From contig JAXGVG010000069.1 in NCBI GenBank assembly GCA_040773965.1, positions 1-9,149 on the forward strand: a stretch of 9,149 nt of DNA, in the 5' to 3' direction. A program made the position numbers and the translations under genes. This DNA is from JAXGVG01 sp040773965 (GTDB lineage: Bacteria; Pseudomonadota; Alphaproteobacteria; UBA9219). The notes under the pieces are model-generated. The model made no database searches. It was not told the DNA's origin and saw only the letters and a program-made list of their open reading frames with translations. Numbering within the stretch: position 1 is the stretch's first letter; every line of letters begins with the position of its first letter. Shown here one piece after another: positions 1 through 6,766 of the stretch.

Positions 1-114
1 CTGGTTCAACACCTTGTCGAAACCGGCGCGAATAGCGGCAAAAACGGGAAAGTATCCGGTAAAAGCGGCTGGGGGTTTTTCGGCGCCCATAAGAAAACCG
101 GGGCGGCGCAATGA
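1..114 (+). CDS. C-terminal end of probable CpaE/TadZ (partial)
   Basis: An open frame runs in from the left edge and ends at the TGA at 112-114. It gives 37 residues beginning LVQHLVETGANSGKNG and ending KKTGAAQ. The visible part is a Gly/Lys/Ser-rich low-complexity tail with one short hydrophobic patch (GWGFFG), and it contains no diagnostic motif. The identification rests on context: in alphaproteobacterial Tad clusters the gene directly before cpaF is normally cpaE/tadZ, a MinD/ParA-like ATPase that places the pilus machine at the cell pole. The stop overlaps the cpaF ATG by four bases (ATGA), which suggests translational coupling. That it is a coding 3' end is well supported; the family name is inferred. 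Confidence 0.6.
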   Translation: MVQHLVETGANSGKNGKVSGKSGWGFFGAHKKTGAAQ

Positions 115-1769
115 CAGCGCCGGACGGCTCAGGCGATGCTGGCTCCTCTTCCATGGACAGCACGCTTGACGTCCTTCACAACCGGATCCTGCCCGGTCTT
201 CTCGACGCCTGCCCTCCCGACAAAATCGCCGCTTCGACGCGAAACGACCTCGTTAAAAACATTAAAACACATGCTTTGGCTTTCTTGTCTCAACAGGGTC
301 TGGAACTTAATCTTCTCGACCAGAGGGATCTCGTTACGGCTCTAACAAACACGCTTTTGGCAAAGGTATCCAAACCTGAGGCGCCGTTGACCGATTCTCC
401 GGCCTCCGCTCCGCCGCCTGCCGCTGAAAAAGCGCCGGAGGCCGATTCGCCTTCCCGCCCGGTCCTTTCCCGAGCCAAGGAAGGCGAATTCGGACAAAGC
501 GGAGGCAGCCGCGCCAGCGTCGATCAGGCCAAAATAAAACTTCAGCCTATCGTCCTTGAGCGCATCGATACGTCGGCCGCCGCCCGGATGACTCGCGAAG
601 ATCTGTCCCGCGATCTGACAAGTCTTGTCGGCGAACTGCTCATCGAAACCAAGACGCAGCTTACCGCAATGGAGCGCCAGAATCTGGTCGAACAGCTTCT
701 GAACGACATGCTTGGTTTGGGCCCTCTGGAGCCTTTGCTGGCCGACGAAAATATCTCCGAAATCATGGTCAACGGCCCCAGGCAGGTTTACATCGAAAGC
801 GCCGGGCGCCTGTCCATTTCGGACGTGAAATTCCGGGATAACGCCCACGTCATGGCCATCGCGACCCGCATCGTTACGGCCATCGGGCGACGCATAGACG
901 AAAGCTCGCCTCTTTGCGACGCCCGTCTGGCGGACGGAAGCCGCGTCAATATCATTATTCCTCCGCTCGCTATCGACGGTCCGGCCATTACCATCCGTAA
1001 GTTCGCGAAGAAAAAAATAACGCTCGAGGCCATGTTGCGGTTCGGCAGCATTTCCCCTCCCATGTCGCGTCTTTTGAAAGTCGCCGGACGATGCCGTCTG
1101 AACATTCTGATTTCCGGCGGCACCGGCTCCGGTAAAACGACCTTGCTCAACGCCTTGTCCCAGATGATCGATCACGGTGAACGCATCGTGACCATCGAAG
1201 ACGCCGCGGAGTTGCAGCTCCAACAGCCCCATGTCGTACGCCTTGAGACACGCCCGCCAAATCTGGAAGGGCATGGCGAAGTGACCATGCGCGACCTTCT
1301 CAAAAACGCCCTGCGCATGCGTCCGGACCGGATTATCGTCGGCGAAACGCGCGGCGGCGAGGCCGTCGACATGCTGCAGGCGATGAACACGGGCCATGAC
1401 GGATCGCTCTCGACGGTCCACGCCAACAGGCCGCGCGAAGCGATCATGCGCCTGGAAAACATGGTCGGTCTCGGCGGCGCGAACCTTGCGCCACGCGCCA
1501 TCCGGCAACAAATCGCATCGGCCGTCGACATGATCATACAGGTTGGCCGGTTGCGCGACGGCTCGCGGAGGGTCACCCATATATCCGAAATTATCGGCAT
1601 GGAGGGCGAAGTCGTGGCCATGCAGGATCTTTTCACCTGCGACGTCACCGGGGAAATGCCGGACGGCCGCCTTACGGTCGAGTACAAAAACCACGGTTTG
1701 CGGCCCCATTGTCTTCCCAAAGCGGCCTATTACGGCCTCGACAAGGAACTTATGGAGGCCCTCACATGA
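111..1769 (+). CDS. cpaF: Tad/Flp pilus assembly ATPase CpaF (TadA)
   Basis: This is a secretion ATPase of the type II/IV family, 552 aa, expected to form a cytoplasmic hexamer that drives Flp pilin polymerisation by ATP hydrolysis. Visible motifs are Walker A GGTGSGKTT (336-344), the Asp box TIEDAAEL (361-368), Walker B RIIVGETRGGEA (407-418) and the His box GHDGSLSTVHAN (428-439). The CpaF N-terminal helical domain ending LLNDMLGLGPLEPLL lies at about 145-210. A second, diverged copy of that helical segment seems to lie at 40-83, followed by a Pro/Ala/Ser-rich linker at about 89-138. This makes the protein longer than many CpaF proteins of about 450-500 aa. The ATG at 111 overlaps the upstream stop (ATGA); an in-frame ATG at 153 is an alternative start. 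The gene is coupled to tadB downstream through another ATGA. Confidence 0.95.
   Translation: MTAPDGSGDAGSSSMDSTLDVLHNRILPGLLDACPPDKIAASTRNDLVKNIKTHALAFLSQQGLELNLLDQRDLVTALTNTLLAKVSKPEAPLTDSPASAPPPAAEKAPEADSPSRPVLSRAKEGEFGQSGGSRASVDQAKIKLQPIVLERIDTSAAARMTREDLSRDLTSLVGELLIETKTQLTAMERQNLVEQLLNDMLGLGPLEPLLADENISEIMVNGPRQVYIESAGRLSISDVKFRDNAHVMAIATRIVTAIGRRIDESSPLCDARLADGSRVNIIIPPLAIDGPAITIRKFAKKKITLEAMLRFGSISPPMSRLLKVAGRCRLNILISGGTGSGKTTLLNALSQMIDHGERIVTIEDAAELQLQQPHVVRLETRPPNLEGHGEVTMRDLLKNALRMRPDRIIVGETRGGEAVDMLQAMNTGHDGSLSTVHANRPREAIMRLENMVGLGGANLAPRAIRQQIASAVDMIIQVGRLRDGSRRVTHISEIIGMEGEVVAMQDLFTCDVTGEMPDGRLTVEYKNHGLRPHCLPKAAYYGLDKELMEALT
1754..1758 (+). promoter_or_regulatory. Ribosome binding site for tadB
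   Basis: GGAGG lies inside the last codons of cpaF, 7 nt before the ATG at 1766. It decides the tadB start in favour of 1766 over the longer open frame that begins at 1709 inside cpaF. Confidence 0.75.
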
Positions 1770-2752
1770 CGCCCCCTATGATGACCGCCGCGGTTATGGC
1801 CGGCGGATTGTTGACCGTTATTCTGCTTCTTCTCCTTTTCTGGAAAGACCCATCGAACGAGGCCGTCAAGAAGCGTCTGGCGCGCGTCGGCGGGAATTAC
1901 GTCATCGACAGAACCGTCCAGGGTTCGGCGGCATCGTTGCGCCGCCGAACAAGCGACAGCGCCATTCCTTTTCTCGATAAGCTCATAAAGGCGACGCTGC
2001 CAAATCCCCAAAAATTGCGCGTCCGTCTGGCCCGGACCGGAAAAAACATGACGTTGAGCGAATATCTTATTGTGAATTTTCTTCTTGTTCTCGTTTTCTA
2101 TCTTGTTTTTTCGTATATTCTTCACTGGGCCACGGTTGTTTCGGTCTTCCTTGCCATCGCCGTTGGCCTGTACTTGCCCCACATGGTCACCGCCCGGATG
2201 GGGTCCAAGCGTATTCACAAGTTTCTTGCCAACTTTCCCGAGGCCATCGATACCATCTGCCGGGGGTTGCGTTCCGGCTTGCCTATCACGGAATCCATTG
2301 CGACCGTAGGCGCCGAATTGCCCGATCCCATTGGCATCGAGTTCCGCCGCATCAGCGACGGCGTCCGCATGGGACGATCGCTTGACGAATCCATGTGGGA
2401 AGTGGCAGGCCGCCTCGACACGCCGGAATACCGCTTCTTTATCATCGCCCTGGCCATCCAGAGGGAAACCGGCGGCAATCTTGCGGAAACGCTCGGAAAC
2501 CTGGCCGATCTTTTGCGGAAGCGCCGGCAAATGCGGCTCAAAATTCGCGCCATGTCTTCCGAGGCGCGGGCAAGCGCCATGATTATCGGCTCGCTGCCCT
2601 TTCTTATGTTCGGTTTGCTGATGGCCGTAAACTCGGAATACATGATGATTCTCCTGAACGACATGCGCGGAAAACTGTTGCTGGCGGGAGGTTTGACCTG
2701 GTTAAGCCTCGGCGTGTTCTGCATGAAACAGATGATCAACTTCGAGATCTGA
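1766..2752 (+). CDS. tadB: Tad/Flp pilus inner-membrane platform protein TadB
   Basis: This is a 328-aa polytopic membrane protein with one T2SSF (GspF-type) domain, a partner of TadC in the inner-membrane platform on which CpaF acts. Predicted hydrophobic segments lie at about 8-25, 101-118, 122-138, 270-288 and 303-320. The cytoplasmic T2SSF domain at about 153-283 carries the typical stretches FPEAIDTICRGLRSGLPI (157-174) and ETGGNLAETLGNLADLLRKR (234-253). The start at 1766 is chosen because its ATGA overlaps the cpaF stop and GGAGG lies just upstream; the open frame extends to 1709, but those 19 codons read as an out-of-frame cpaF shadow. The stop is 6 nt before tadC. Size and topology match ordinary TadB proteins. 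Confidence 0.93.
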   Translation: MTPPMMTAAVMAGGLLTVILLLLLFWKDPSNEAVKKRLARVGGNYVIDRTVQGSAASLRRRTSDSAIPFLDKLIKATLPNPQKLRVRLARTGKNMTLSEYLIVNFLLVLVFYLVFSYILHWATVVSVFLAIAVGLYLPHMVTARMGSKRIHKFLANFPEAIDTICRGLRSGLPITESIATVGAELPDPIGIEFRRISDGVRMGRSLDESMWEVAGRLDTPEYRFFIIALAIQRETGGNLAETLGNLADLLRKRRQMRLKIRAMSSEARASAMIIGSLPFLMFGLLMAVNSEYMMILLNDMRGKLLLAGGLTWLSLGVFCMKQMINFEI

Positions 2753-2758
2753 GACATT

Positions 2759-3715
2759 ATGGAATTCCTTAACGATCCGGATTTTCTGTCCTTTCTTTGC
2801 GGTCTTGCCGCGTTTTCGGTCGTCGTTCTTGTCTGGACGGCCTTGCTCGATCGCGATCCCCTCAAAGACCGGCTCAAATCCCTGGAGGATCGCCGCCGCG
2901 AACTCGAAGGCAAATTGCCAAGAAAGAACGCAAGGCGCGCCGCGTTGCGGCCTCAAACCCTTATGAAGCAAATCGTCGAGTGGCTTAAGCTGTCGCAGGG
3001 GAAAAGCCTGGCCGACTTGCGCCTTAAATTGAAACGCGCCGGGTATCAATCGCGCGACGCCATCTTCGTTTTCCTTTTCGCCAAACTGGCTCTTATGGCC
3101 GGTTTTATGGCGGGCAGCGCTTTTTTTGTCTTCGTCGTTCCCCTTTTTGAAACAGCCCCGATCATCGGGCTGCTGATCGTTCTGGTCTTCGGCATGGCGG
3201 GGTGGATGTTGCCCGACGTCGCCGTCAAAAACCAAAGCCAGAAGCGGGAAGAAGTGTTGCGCAAAGCCATGCCCGACGCCCTTGATCTTATGGTCATTTG
3301 CGCGGAAGCCGGGCTCAGCTTGGATTCCGCCTTTGACCGCGTCGGAAGGGAAGTCGGCCCGACATGCCCTGAACTGGCCGAAGAAATAGGCCTGACGGGC
3401 ATTGAACTGAACTTTCTGCCCGACCGCCACAAGGCTCTTCATAACCTCGCCGAACGCGTTCCCTTGCCGAGCGTTCTGGCTTTGGTTAACACCCTCATTC
3501 AGACCGAAAAATACGGCACGCCTTTGGCTCAGGCATTGCGCGTCCTGTCGGGCGAGATGCGCGAGGAACGCATGATGCGCGCCGAGGAAAAAGCCGCGCG
3601 CTTGCCTGCCATTTTGACGGTTCCTATGATCATTTTCATCCTGCCGCCGCTCTTTGTCGTATTGATCGGCCCGGCGGCGCTGAAAGTCGCAACCGCCATG
3701 TCAGGCGTTCATTAG
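2759..3715 (+). CDS. tadC: Tad/Flp pilus inner-membrane platform protein TadC
   Basis: This is a 318-aa T2SSF-domain membrane protein, the second platform subunit of the Tad machine. Hydrophobic segments lie at about 10-29, 102-127, 134-153 and 285-305. The T2SSF domain (about 165-300) shows AMPDALDLMVICAEAGLSLD (170-189) and the TadC-like TEKYGTPLAQALRVLSGEMR (249-268), followed by ERMMRAEEKAARLPAILTVP. The ATG at 2759 follows the tadB stop by 6 nt with only a weak GAG-type ribosome site, so translation may depend on readthrough from tadB. The gene ends with TAG, 8 nt from the stop of the oppositely oriented TPR gene. It is the last gene of the + strand tad group here; tadB, tadC and cpaF together are the conserved core. 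Confidence 0.92.
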   Translation: MEFLNDPDFLSFLCGLAAFSVVVLVWTALLDRDPLKDRLKSLEDRRRELEGKLPRKNARRAALRPQTLMKQIVEWLKLSQGKSLADLRLKLKRAGYQSRDAIFVFLFAKLALMAGFMAGSAFFVFVVPLFETAPIIGLLIVLVFGMAGWMLPDVAVKNQSQKREEVLRKAMPDALDLMVICAEAGLSLDSAFDRVGREVGPTCPELAEEIGLTGIELNFLPDRHKALHNLAERVPLPSVLALVNTLIQTEKYGTPLAQALRVLSGEMREERMMRAEEKAARLPAILTVPMIIFILPPLFVVLIGPAALKVATAMSGVH

Positions 3716-3723
3716 GGTCCGAA

Positions 3724-4797
3724 CTACGGTTTCGACCCCGGCCTGCGCGTTACGCAAGGAATGCCTTTTTTGGCCAATTGATCGCAAAATACTTTTAAAT
3801 CGGCGGGCTTCCTGCATCCCATCATGCGCACCGCAAACCGCGGCGTTCCGCCCGGAGCGGCCACTTCGGGCAAAATGACGGGCTTAAGGCCTTCGCCATA
3901 ATCCTGGAACTGGGCGTGCAGCTTATCTATTTGAGCCAACGCCAGCGCTTCTGTGCTGTAGGTGCCAAGTTCAGCGTAAGGCGTCGTTGACACTTTAAGC
4001 TCCGCTCGCTGCCGCTTGTAATAGTCAAGGTTTTCCTTAACCTTTTGGGGCGGCAAATCCATTTTTGCGACCCTTTCGGCATCCATATCCATGCCGGCCA
4101 ATCCGTACGCGAGAGCCAGGTTTTGACGAATTGCCGATGTAGCTTTTGGATTGTATTGTTCGGGTTCCAGCAATTTTATGGCCTCGTCATATTTCCCGAC
4201 AAGGACATAAGAGTAGGCAAGATTGTTAATCGTCGTCAGGTTCCCGGGTTCCTTTTCCAGCGCTTGCCTGAATTGCTCCTGAGCCGCTTCATGCTCGCCC
4301 AAATGGTCAAGGGCTATTCCAAGGCCGTTCATGGCCCTGGCGTCGTCGCCATCGGCATCCAGCGCTTCCTTGAACTGGTCCCGGGCCTCGGAAGGCCTGT
4401 CGAGAGCAAGCAAGACTTTCCCATACCCCCTCCGCAACTCGGCGTCATGAGGCTTTGTTTTCAGGGCGTCTTGATAGTAAGCCGCGGCTCCTTCAACGTT
4501 GCCGAGCTGGTCCTGGACATAGGCCATGCCCTTCAGGGCTTTGACATTGCCCGGATCGCGTTGAAGGGCCCTCTGATAGAAATCCTGGGCAGCCACATTG
4601 TCCCCCCGGGCCTGCATCTGGCTTGCCAGCTGTAACATGCCGGCAGCGGGGGAGTTAATGTCTTCTTCAGTTTCGCTGGACAGCACCGAGCAGCCACAAA
4701 GCGTCATCAGGGCCAGCAAAATAAGGCATACACCACAAGCCGATGAGTTGGGGCGAACGGAAAGAACATTGCTTCGGCGTAAACGATAGGTCATCAT
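3724..4797 (-). CDS. TadD-like TPR lipoprotein with a SPOR-like C-terminal segment
   Basis: The protein is 357 aa. An N-terminal signal has basic residues (MMTYRLRR), a hydrophobic core (about 23-33) and the lipobox L33-C34-G35-C36, so C36 is the likely lipidated residue. Residues 51-186 form four regular 34-residue TPR units, with one or two weaker units to about 253. The C-terminal segment FAVRMMGCRKPADL...LAKKGIPCVTR (321-351) resembles the first beta-alpha-beta part of a SPOR peptidoglycan-binding domain, but the second half is absent. TPR lipoproteins named TadD accompany tadBC in many clusters and are thought to help secretin assembly; the role here is inferred from architecture and neighbourhood. 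The start at 4797 is chosen because AGGA lies 6 nt upstream and a good signal peptide follows. ATG at 4794 is equally possible, and the open frame reaches 4857 without a better site. It lies tail-to-tail with tadC and divergent from the MarR gene. Confidence 0.8.
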   Translation of the reverse strand: MMTYRLRRSNVLSVRPNSSACGVCLILLALMTLCGCSVLSSETEEDINSPAAGMLQLASQMQARGDNVAAQDFYQRALQRDPGNVKALKGMAYVQDQLGNVEGAAAYYQDALKTKPHDAELRRGYGKVLLALDRPSEARDQFKEALDADGDDARAMNGLGIALDHLGEHEAAQEQFRQALEKEPGNLTTINNLAYSYVLVGKYDEAIKLLEPEQYNPKATSAIRQNLALAYGLAGMDMDAERVAKMDLPPQKVKENLDYYKRQRAELKVSTTPYAELGTYSTEALALAQIDKLHAQFQDYGEGLKPVILPEVAAPGGTPRFAVRMMGCRKPADLKVFCDQLAKKGIPCVTRRPGSKP

Positions 4798-4889
4798 AGG
4801 GGGTCCTGGTAAGGGGGAGGAGGGGGCTATAATGCCACGAGCCTGCCGCTTAACCAAAAATTATTTTACGGCTTTCAGACAGGTTGCCC
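4798..4889. promoter_or_regulatory. Divergent promoter region between TPR lipoprotein gene and MarR gene
   Basis: This 92-bp region separates two divergently transcribed starts. It holds TATAAT at 4828-4833 on the + strand. On the - strand the same place reads CATTATAG, which could serve as a -10 element for the lipoprotein gene with TTGGTT upstream as a weak -35. An AT-rich stretch at 4855-4868 could hold a -10 for the MarR gene. No strong -35 is visible for either direction, and the stretch at 4811-4826 is purine-rich on the + strand. MarR proteins often bind their own divergent promoter region, so shared control is plausible but not shown. Confidence 0.4.
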
Positions 4890-5399
4890 ATGGAAGATTC
4901 TGCCTCTCCCTCCGGAAATAAAACCGGCGCCTCCCGTACACTGCAAGAGCTTCCCCACCAGATCGAACGCATGCACCGCCGTTTTCTCGACGTTGTGCGG
5001 CTGGAGCTTGGGCGCGTGGGCGTTCACGACATCAGCCCCGTCCAGGTCATGATGCTTGGCAATATCGGCGCCGAGGAAATATCGGTGCGCGATCTCATCG
5101 AACGCGGCTATTACCTTGGCTCGAACGCCTCTTACAACCTGAAACAGCTTGTCGAATGCGGTTACGTCGAGAGGCAATCCTCGACCCGGGACCGGCGTTC
5201 GGCGAGGTTGAGGGTAACGGCGAAGGGGCAGGAGACGCTCGAAAAGTTGGGGGCGATGGAGCTGCAATGGGCCGAGGCGCTGTTGAAGGGAGAAGAGGAG
5301 GCCCTTGAAATGACTTATAAAACGCTGCGCCGGCTGGAGCGCTGTTGGTCGGATGCCATTCGCTATGCCGGTCCAGCGGACCCGAACGAGGCCTTTTAG
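4890..5399 (+). CDS. MarR-family winged-helix transcriptional regulator, LdtR-like
   Basis: The protein is 169 aa. A winged helix-turn-helix spans about 45-115: EISVRDLIERGYYLGSNASY (63-82), with the recognition helix at about 77-90, and a wing STRDRRSARLRVT (98-110). The GYYLGSNASYNLKQLV pattern followed by DRRSARLRVT matches my recollection of the LdtR group of alphaproteobacterial MarR proteins. In Liberibacter and rhizobia these control an L,D-transpeptidase gene and envelope stress genes. The function here is inferred from that resemblance; no transpeptidase gene lies in the window. The ATG at 4890 is chosen because AGG lies 6 nt upstream. A TTG two codons earlier (4884) abuts that AGG and leaves no spacing. 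The C-terminal helix (about 120-156) would form the dimer interface. The gene converges on miaB. Confidence 0.85.
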   Translation: MEDSASPSGNKTGASRTLQELPHQIERMHRRFLDVVRLELGRVGVHDISPVQVMMLGNIGAEEISVRDLIERGYYLGSNASYNLKQLVECGYVERQSSTRDRRSARLRVTAKGQETLEKLGAMELQWAEALLKGEEEALEMTYKTLRRLERCWSDAIRYAGPADPNEAF

Positions 5400-5403
5400 G
5401 GGC

Positions 5404-5433
5404 CTGTACAGCGCGGGTTGCGGACCCGTACAG
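5404..5433. repeat. Imperfect inverted repeat between convergent MarR gene and miaB
   Basis: CTGTAC (5404-5409) and GGGT (5415-5418) pair with ACCC (5424-5427) and GTACAG (5428-5433). This gives a 10-bp stem with a 5-nt bulge in the left arm and a 5-nt loop. It sits in the 50-bp gap between two converging stop codons, so it may end transcription or stabilise 3' ends in either direction. No T-run follows on the + strand, so it is not a canonical intrinsic terminator. Confidence 0.4.
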
Positions 5434-5449
5434 CACCCAAAAAGCGCGG

Positions 5450-6766
5450 TTAGGGACCTTTAACGATCGTCCCTTTCAGGCTCTTGCTCCCGGCGGCTTC
5501 CATCTTGACCATCGCTTCCTGACCGGCCAGACGGGCGGGTCCCGAAGTCCGGACGCCTTGCAGGTAAGGCGTGCGCCCGAAGAGCGTATTTTTCGCCCTT
5601 CCGGGGTTTTCAAACAACACCGGCAGCGTCTTCCCCACACAGGATCGGTTGAAGCGCTTCTGCTGATCCAGAAGGAGGTCTTGCAGGGCTTGCAGGCGTT
5701 CGTCCTTCGCGGCTTCGTCAAGCTGGCCGTCAAGGGACGCGGCAGGCGTTCCCGGACGTCGGCTGTATTTGAACGAATACGCCTGCGCAAAACCCACGTT
5801 GCGCGCCAGATTCATCGTGGCCTCGAAGTCGGCGTCCGTTTCGCCCGGAAAGCCGACGATAAAATCCGTCGAAAGCGCCAGATCCGGCCGTGCCGCGCGA
5901 AGTTTTTCGACGACACGACAATAGGCGTCCACCGTGTGCTTGCGGTTCATGGCGGCGAGAATCCGGTCCGATCCGCTTTGCGCCGGCAGGTGAAGATACG
6001 GCATGAGTTTCGGGATATCGCGGTGCGCGGCGATCAAATCGTCACCCATGTCGCACGGATGCGAGGTGGTGTACCGGATGCGCGCGAGCGCCGGGATGAC
6101 CGCTATCCTTTTTATAATGTTGGCCAATCCAAAACGGTAGGCGTTGACGTTCTGGCCGAGCAGCGTGATTTCGCGCGCGCCTTCCTCGACAAGACGGCGC
6201 GCTTCGGCTTCGATCGCTTCGGCCGGACGGGAATATTCCGCGCCGCGCGTATAGGGAACGACGCAATAACTGCAAAACCTGTCGCATCCTTCCTGAATCG
6301 CGAGGAAAGCGCTGACGCCCGTGCCGGTGTGGGCGGCAGGCAGATTGTCGAATTTGGGAACAGCCGGAAACTCCGTTTCAAGGACTCTTTCCTTGCGGCT
6401 TGCGCGCGCCAGCATGGCCGGCAAGCGGTCATAGCTTTGCGGACCGAACACCAGATCGACATAAGGCGCGCGGCTGAAAATCCCGGCGCCTTCCGCCTGG
6501 GCCACGCATCCCGCCACGGCAACACGCATGTCCTTGCCCGAAGCCCGCCGCGCCTTTTGGACGCGATGAAGGCGGCCAAGATCGGAATACATTTTTTCCG
6601 TGGCTTTTTCGCGAATGTGACACGTGTTGAGTATGACCAGATCGGCTTCCGCCGCGTCATCGGTTGCTTCATAACCCAGCGTACGCGCGACGTCGGCCAT
6701 GCGGCCCGAGTCGTAGACGTTCATCTGGCAGCCCCACGTTTTTATGAAAACTTTCTTCGGCGTCAT
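5450..6766 (-). CDS. miaB: tRNA-2-methylthio-N6-dimethylallyladenosine synthase MiaB
   Basis: MiaB is a radical-SAM methylthiotransferase that adds a methylthio group to i6A37 of tRNAs reading UNN codons. It uses two 4Fe-4S clusters and S-adenosylmethionine in the cytoplasm. The protein is 438 aa. The N-terminal MTTase domain has its three cluster cysteines C13 (WGCQMN), C49 (NTCHIREKA) and C87 (AGCVAQ). The radical-SAM cluster CDRFCSYC supplies C161, C165 and C168. GQNVNAY (204-210) and the C-terminal TRAM domain (about 378-437, with GRTPYLQGV at 397-405) are also visible. The ATG at 6766 forms an ATGA overlap with the upstream plsC stop, and the protein begins with the family-typical KTWGCQMN. 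The open frame extends upstream to 7222 only as a plsC shadow. Two oddities are a very short loop after GQNVNAY and HPCDM (237-241), where HPRDM is usual. Confidence 0.96.
   Translation of the reverse strand: MTPKKVFIKTWGCQMNVYDSGRMADVARTLGYEATDDAAEADLVILNTCHIREKATEKMYSDLGRLHRVQKARRASGKDMRVAVAGCVAQAEGAGIFSRAPYVDLVFGPQSYDRLPAMLARASRKERVLETEFPAVPKFDNLPAAHTGTGVSAFLAIQEGCDRFCSYCVVPYTRGAEYSRPAEAIEAEARRLVEEGAREITLLGQNVNAYRFGLANIIKRIAVIPALARIRYTTSHPCDMGDDLIAAHRDIPKLMPYLHLPAQSGSDRILAAMNRKHTVDAYCRVVEKLRAARPDLALSTDFIVGFPGETDADFEATMNLARNVGFAQAYSFKYSRRPGTPAASLDGQLDEAAKDERLQALQDLLLDQQKRFNRSCVGKTLPVLFENPGRAKNTLFGRTPYLQGVRTSGPARLAGQEAMVKMEAAGSKSLKGTIVKGP

Noticed and set aside
342..1709. Long open frame (455 codons) on the - strand across cpaF
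   Set aside because: It is fully antisense to cpaF, His/Arg/Asp-rich in the manner of a codon-bias shadow, and shows no family motif.
1709..1765. N-terminal extension of tadB to an ATG at 1709
   Set aside because: GGAGG and the ATGA overlap point to 1766; the extra 19 codons are an alternate frame of cpaF.
4798..4857. N-terminal extension of the TPR lipoprotein to 4857
   Set aside because: It would place 20 proline-rich residues before the signal peptide, and the AGGA site favours 4797/4794.
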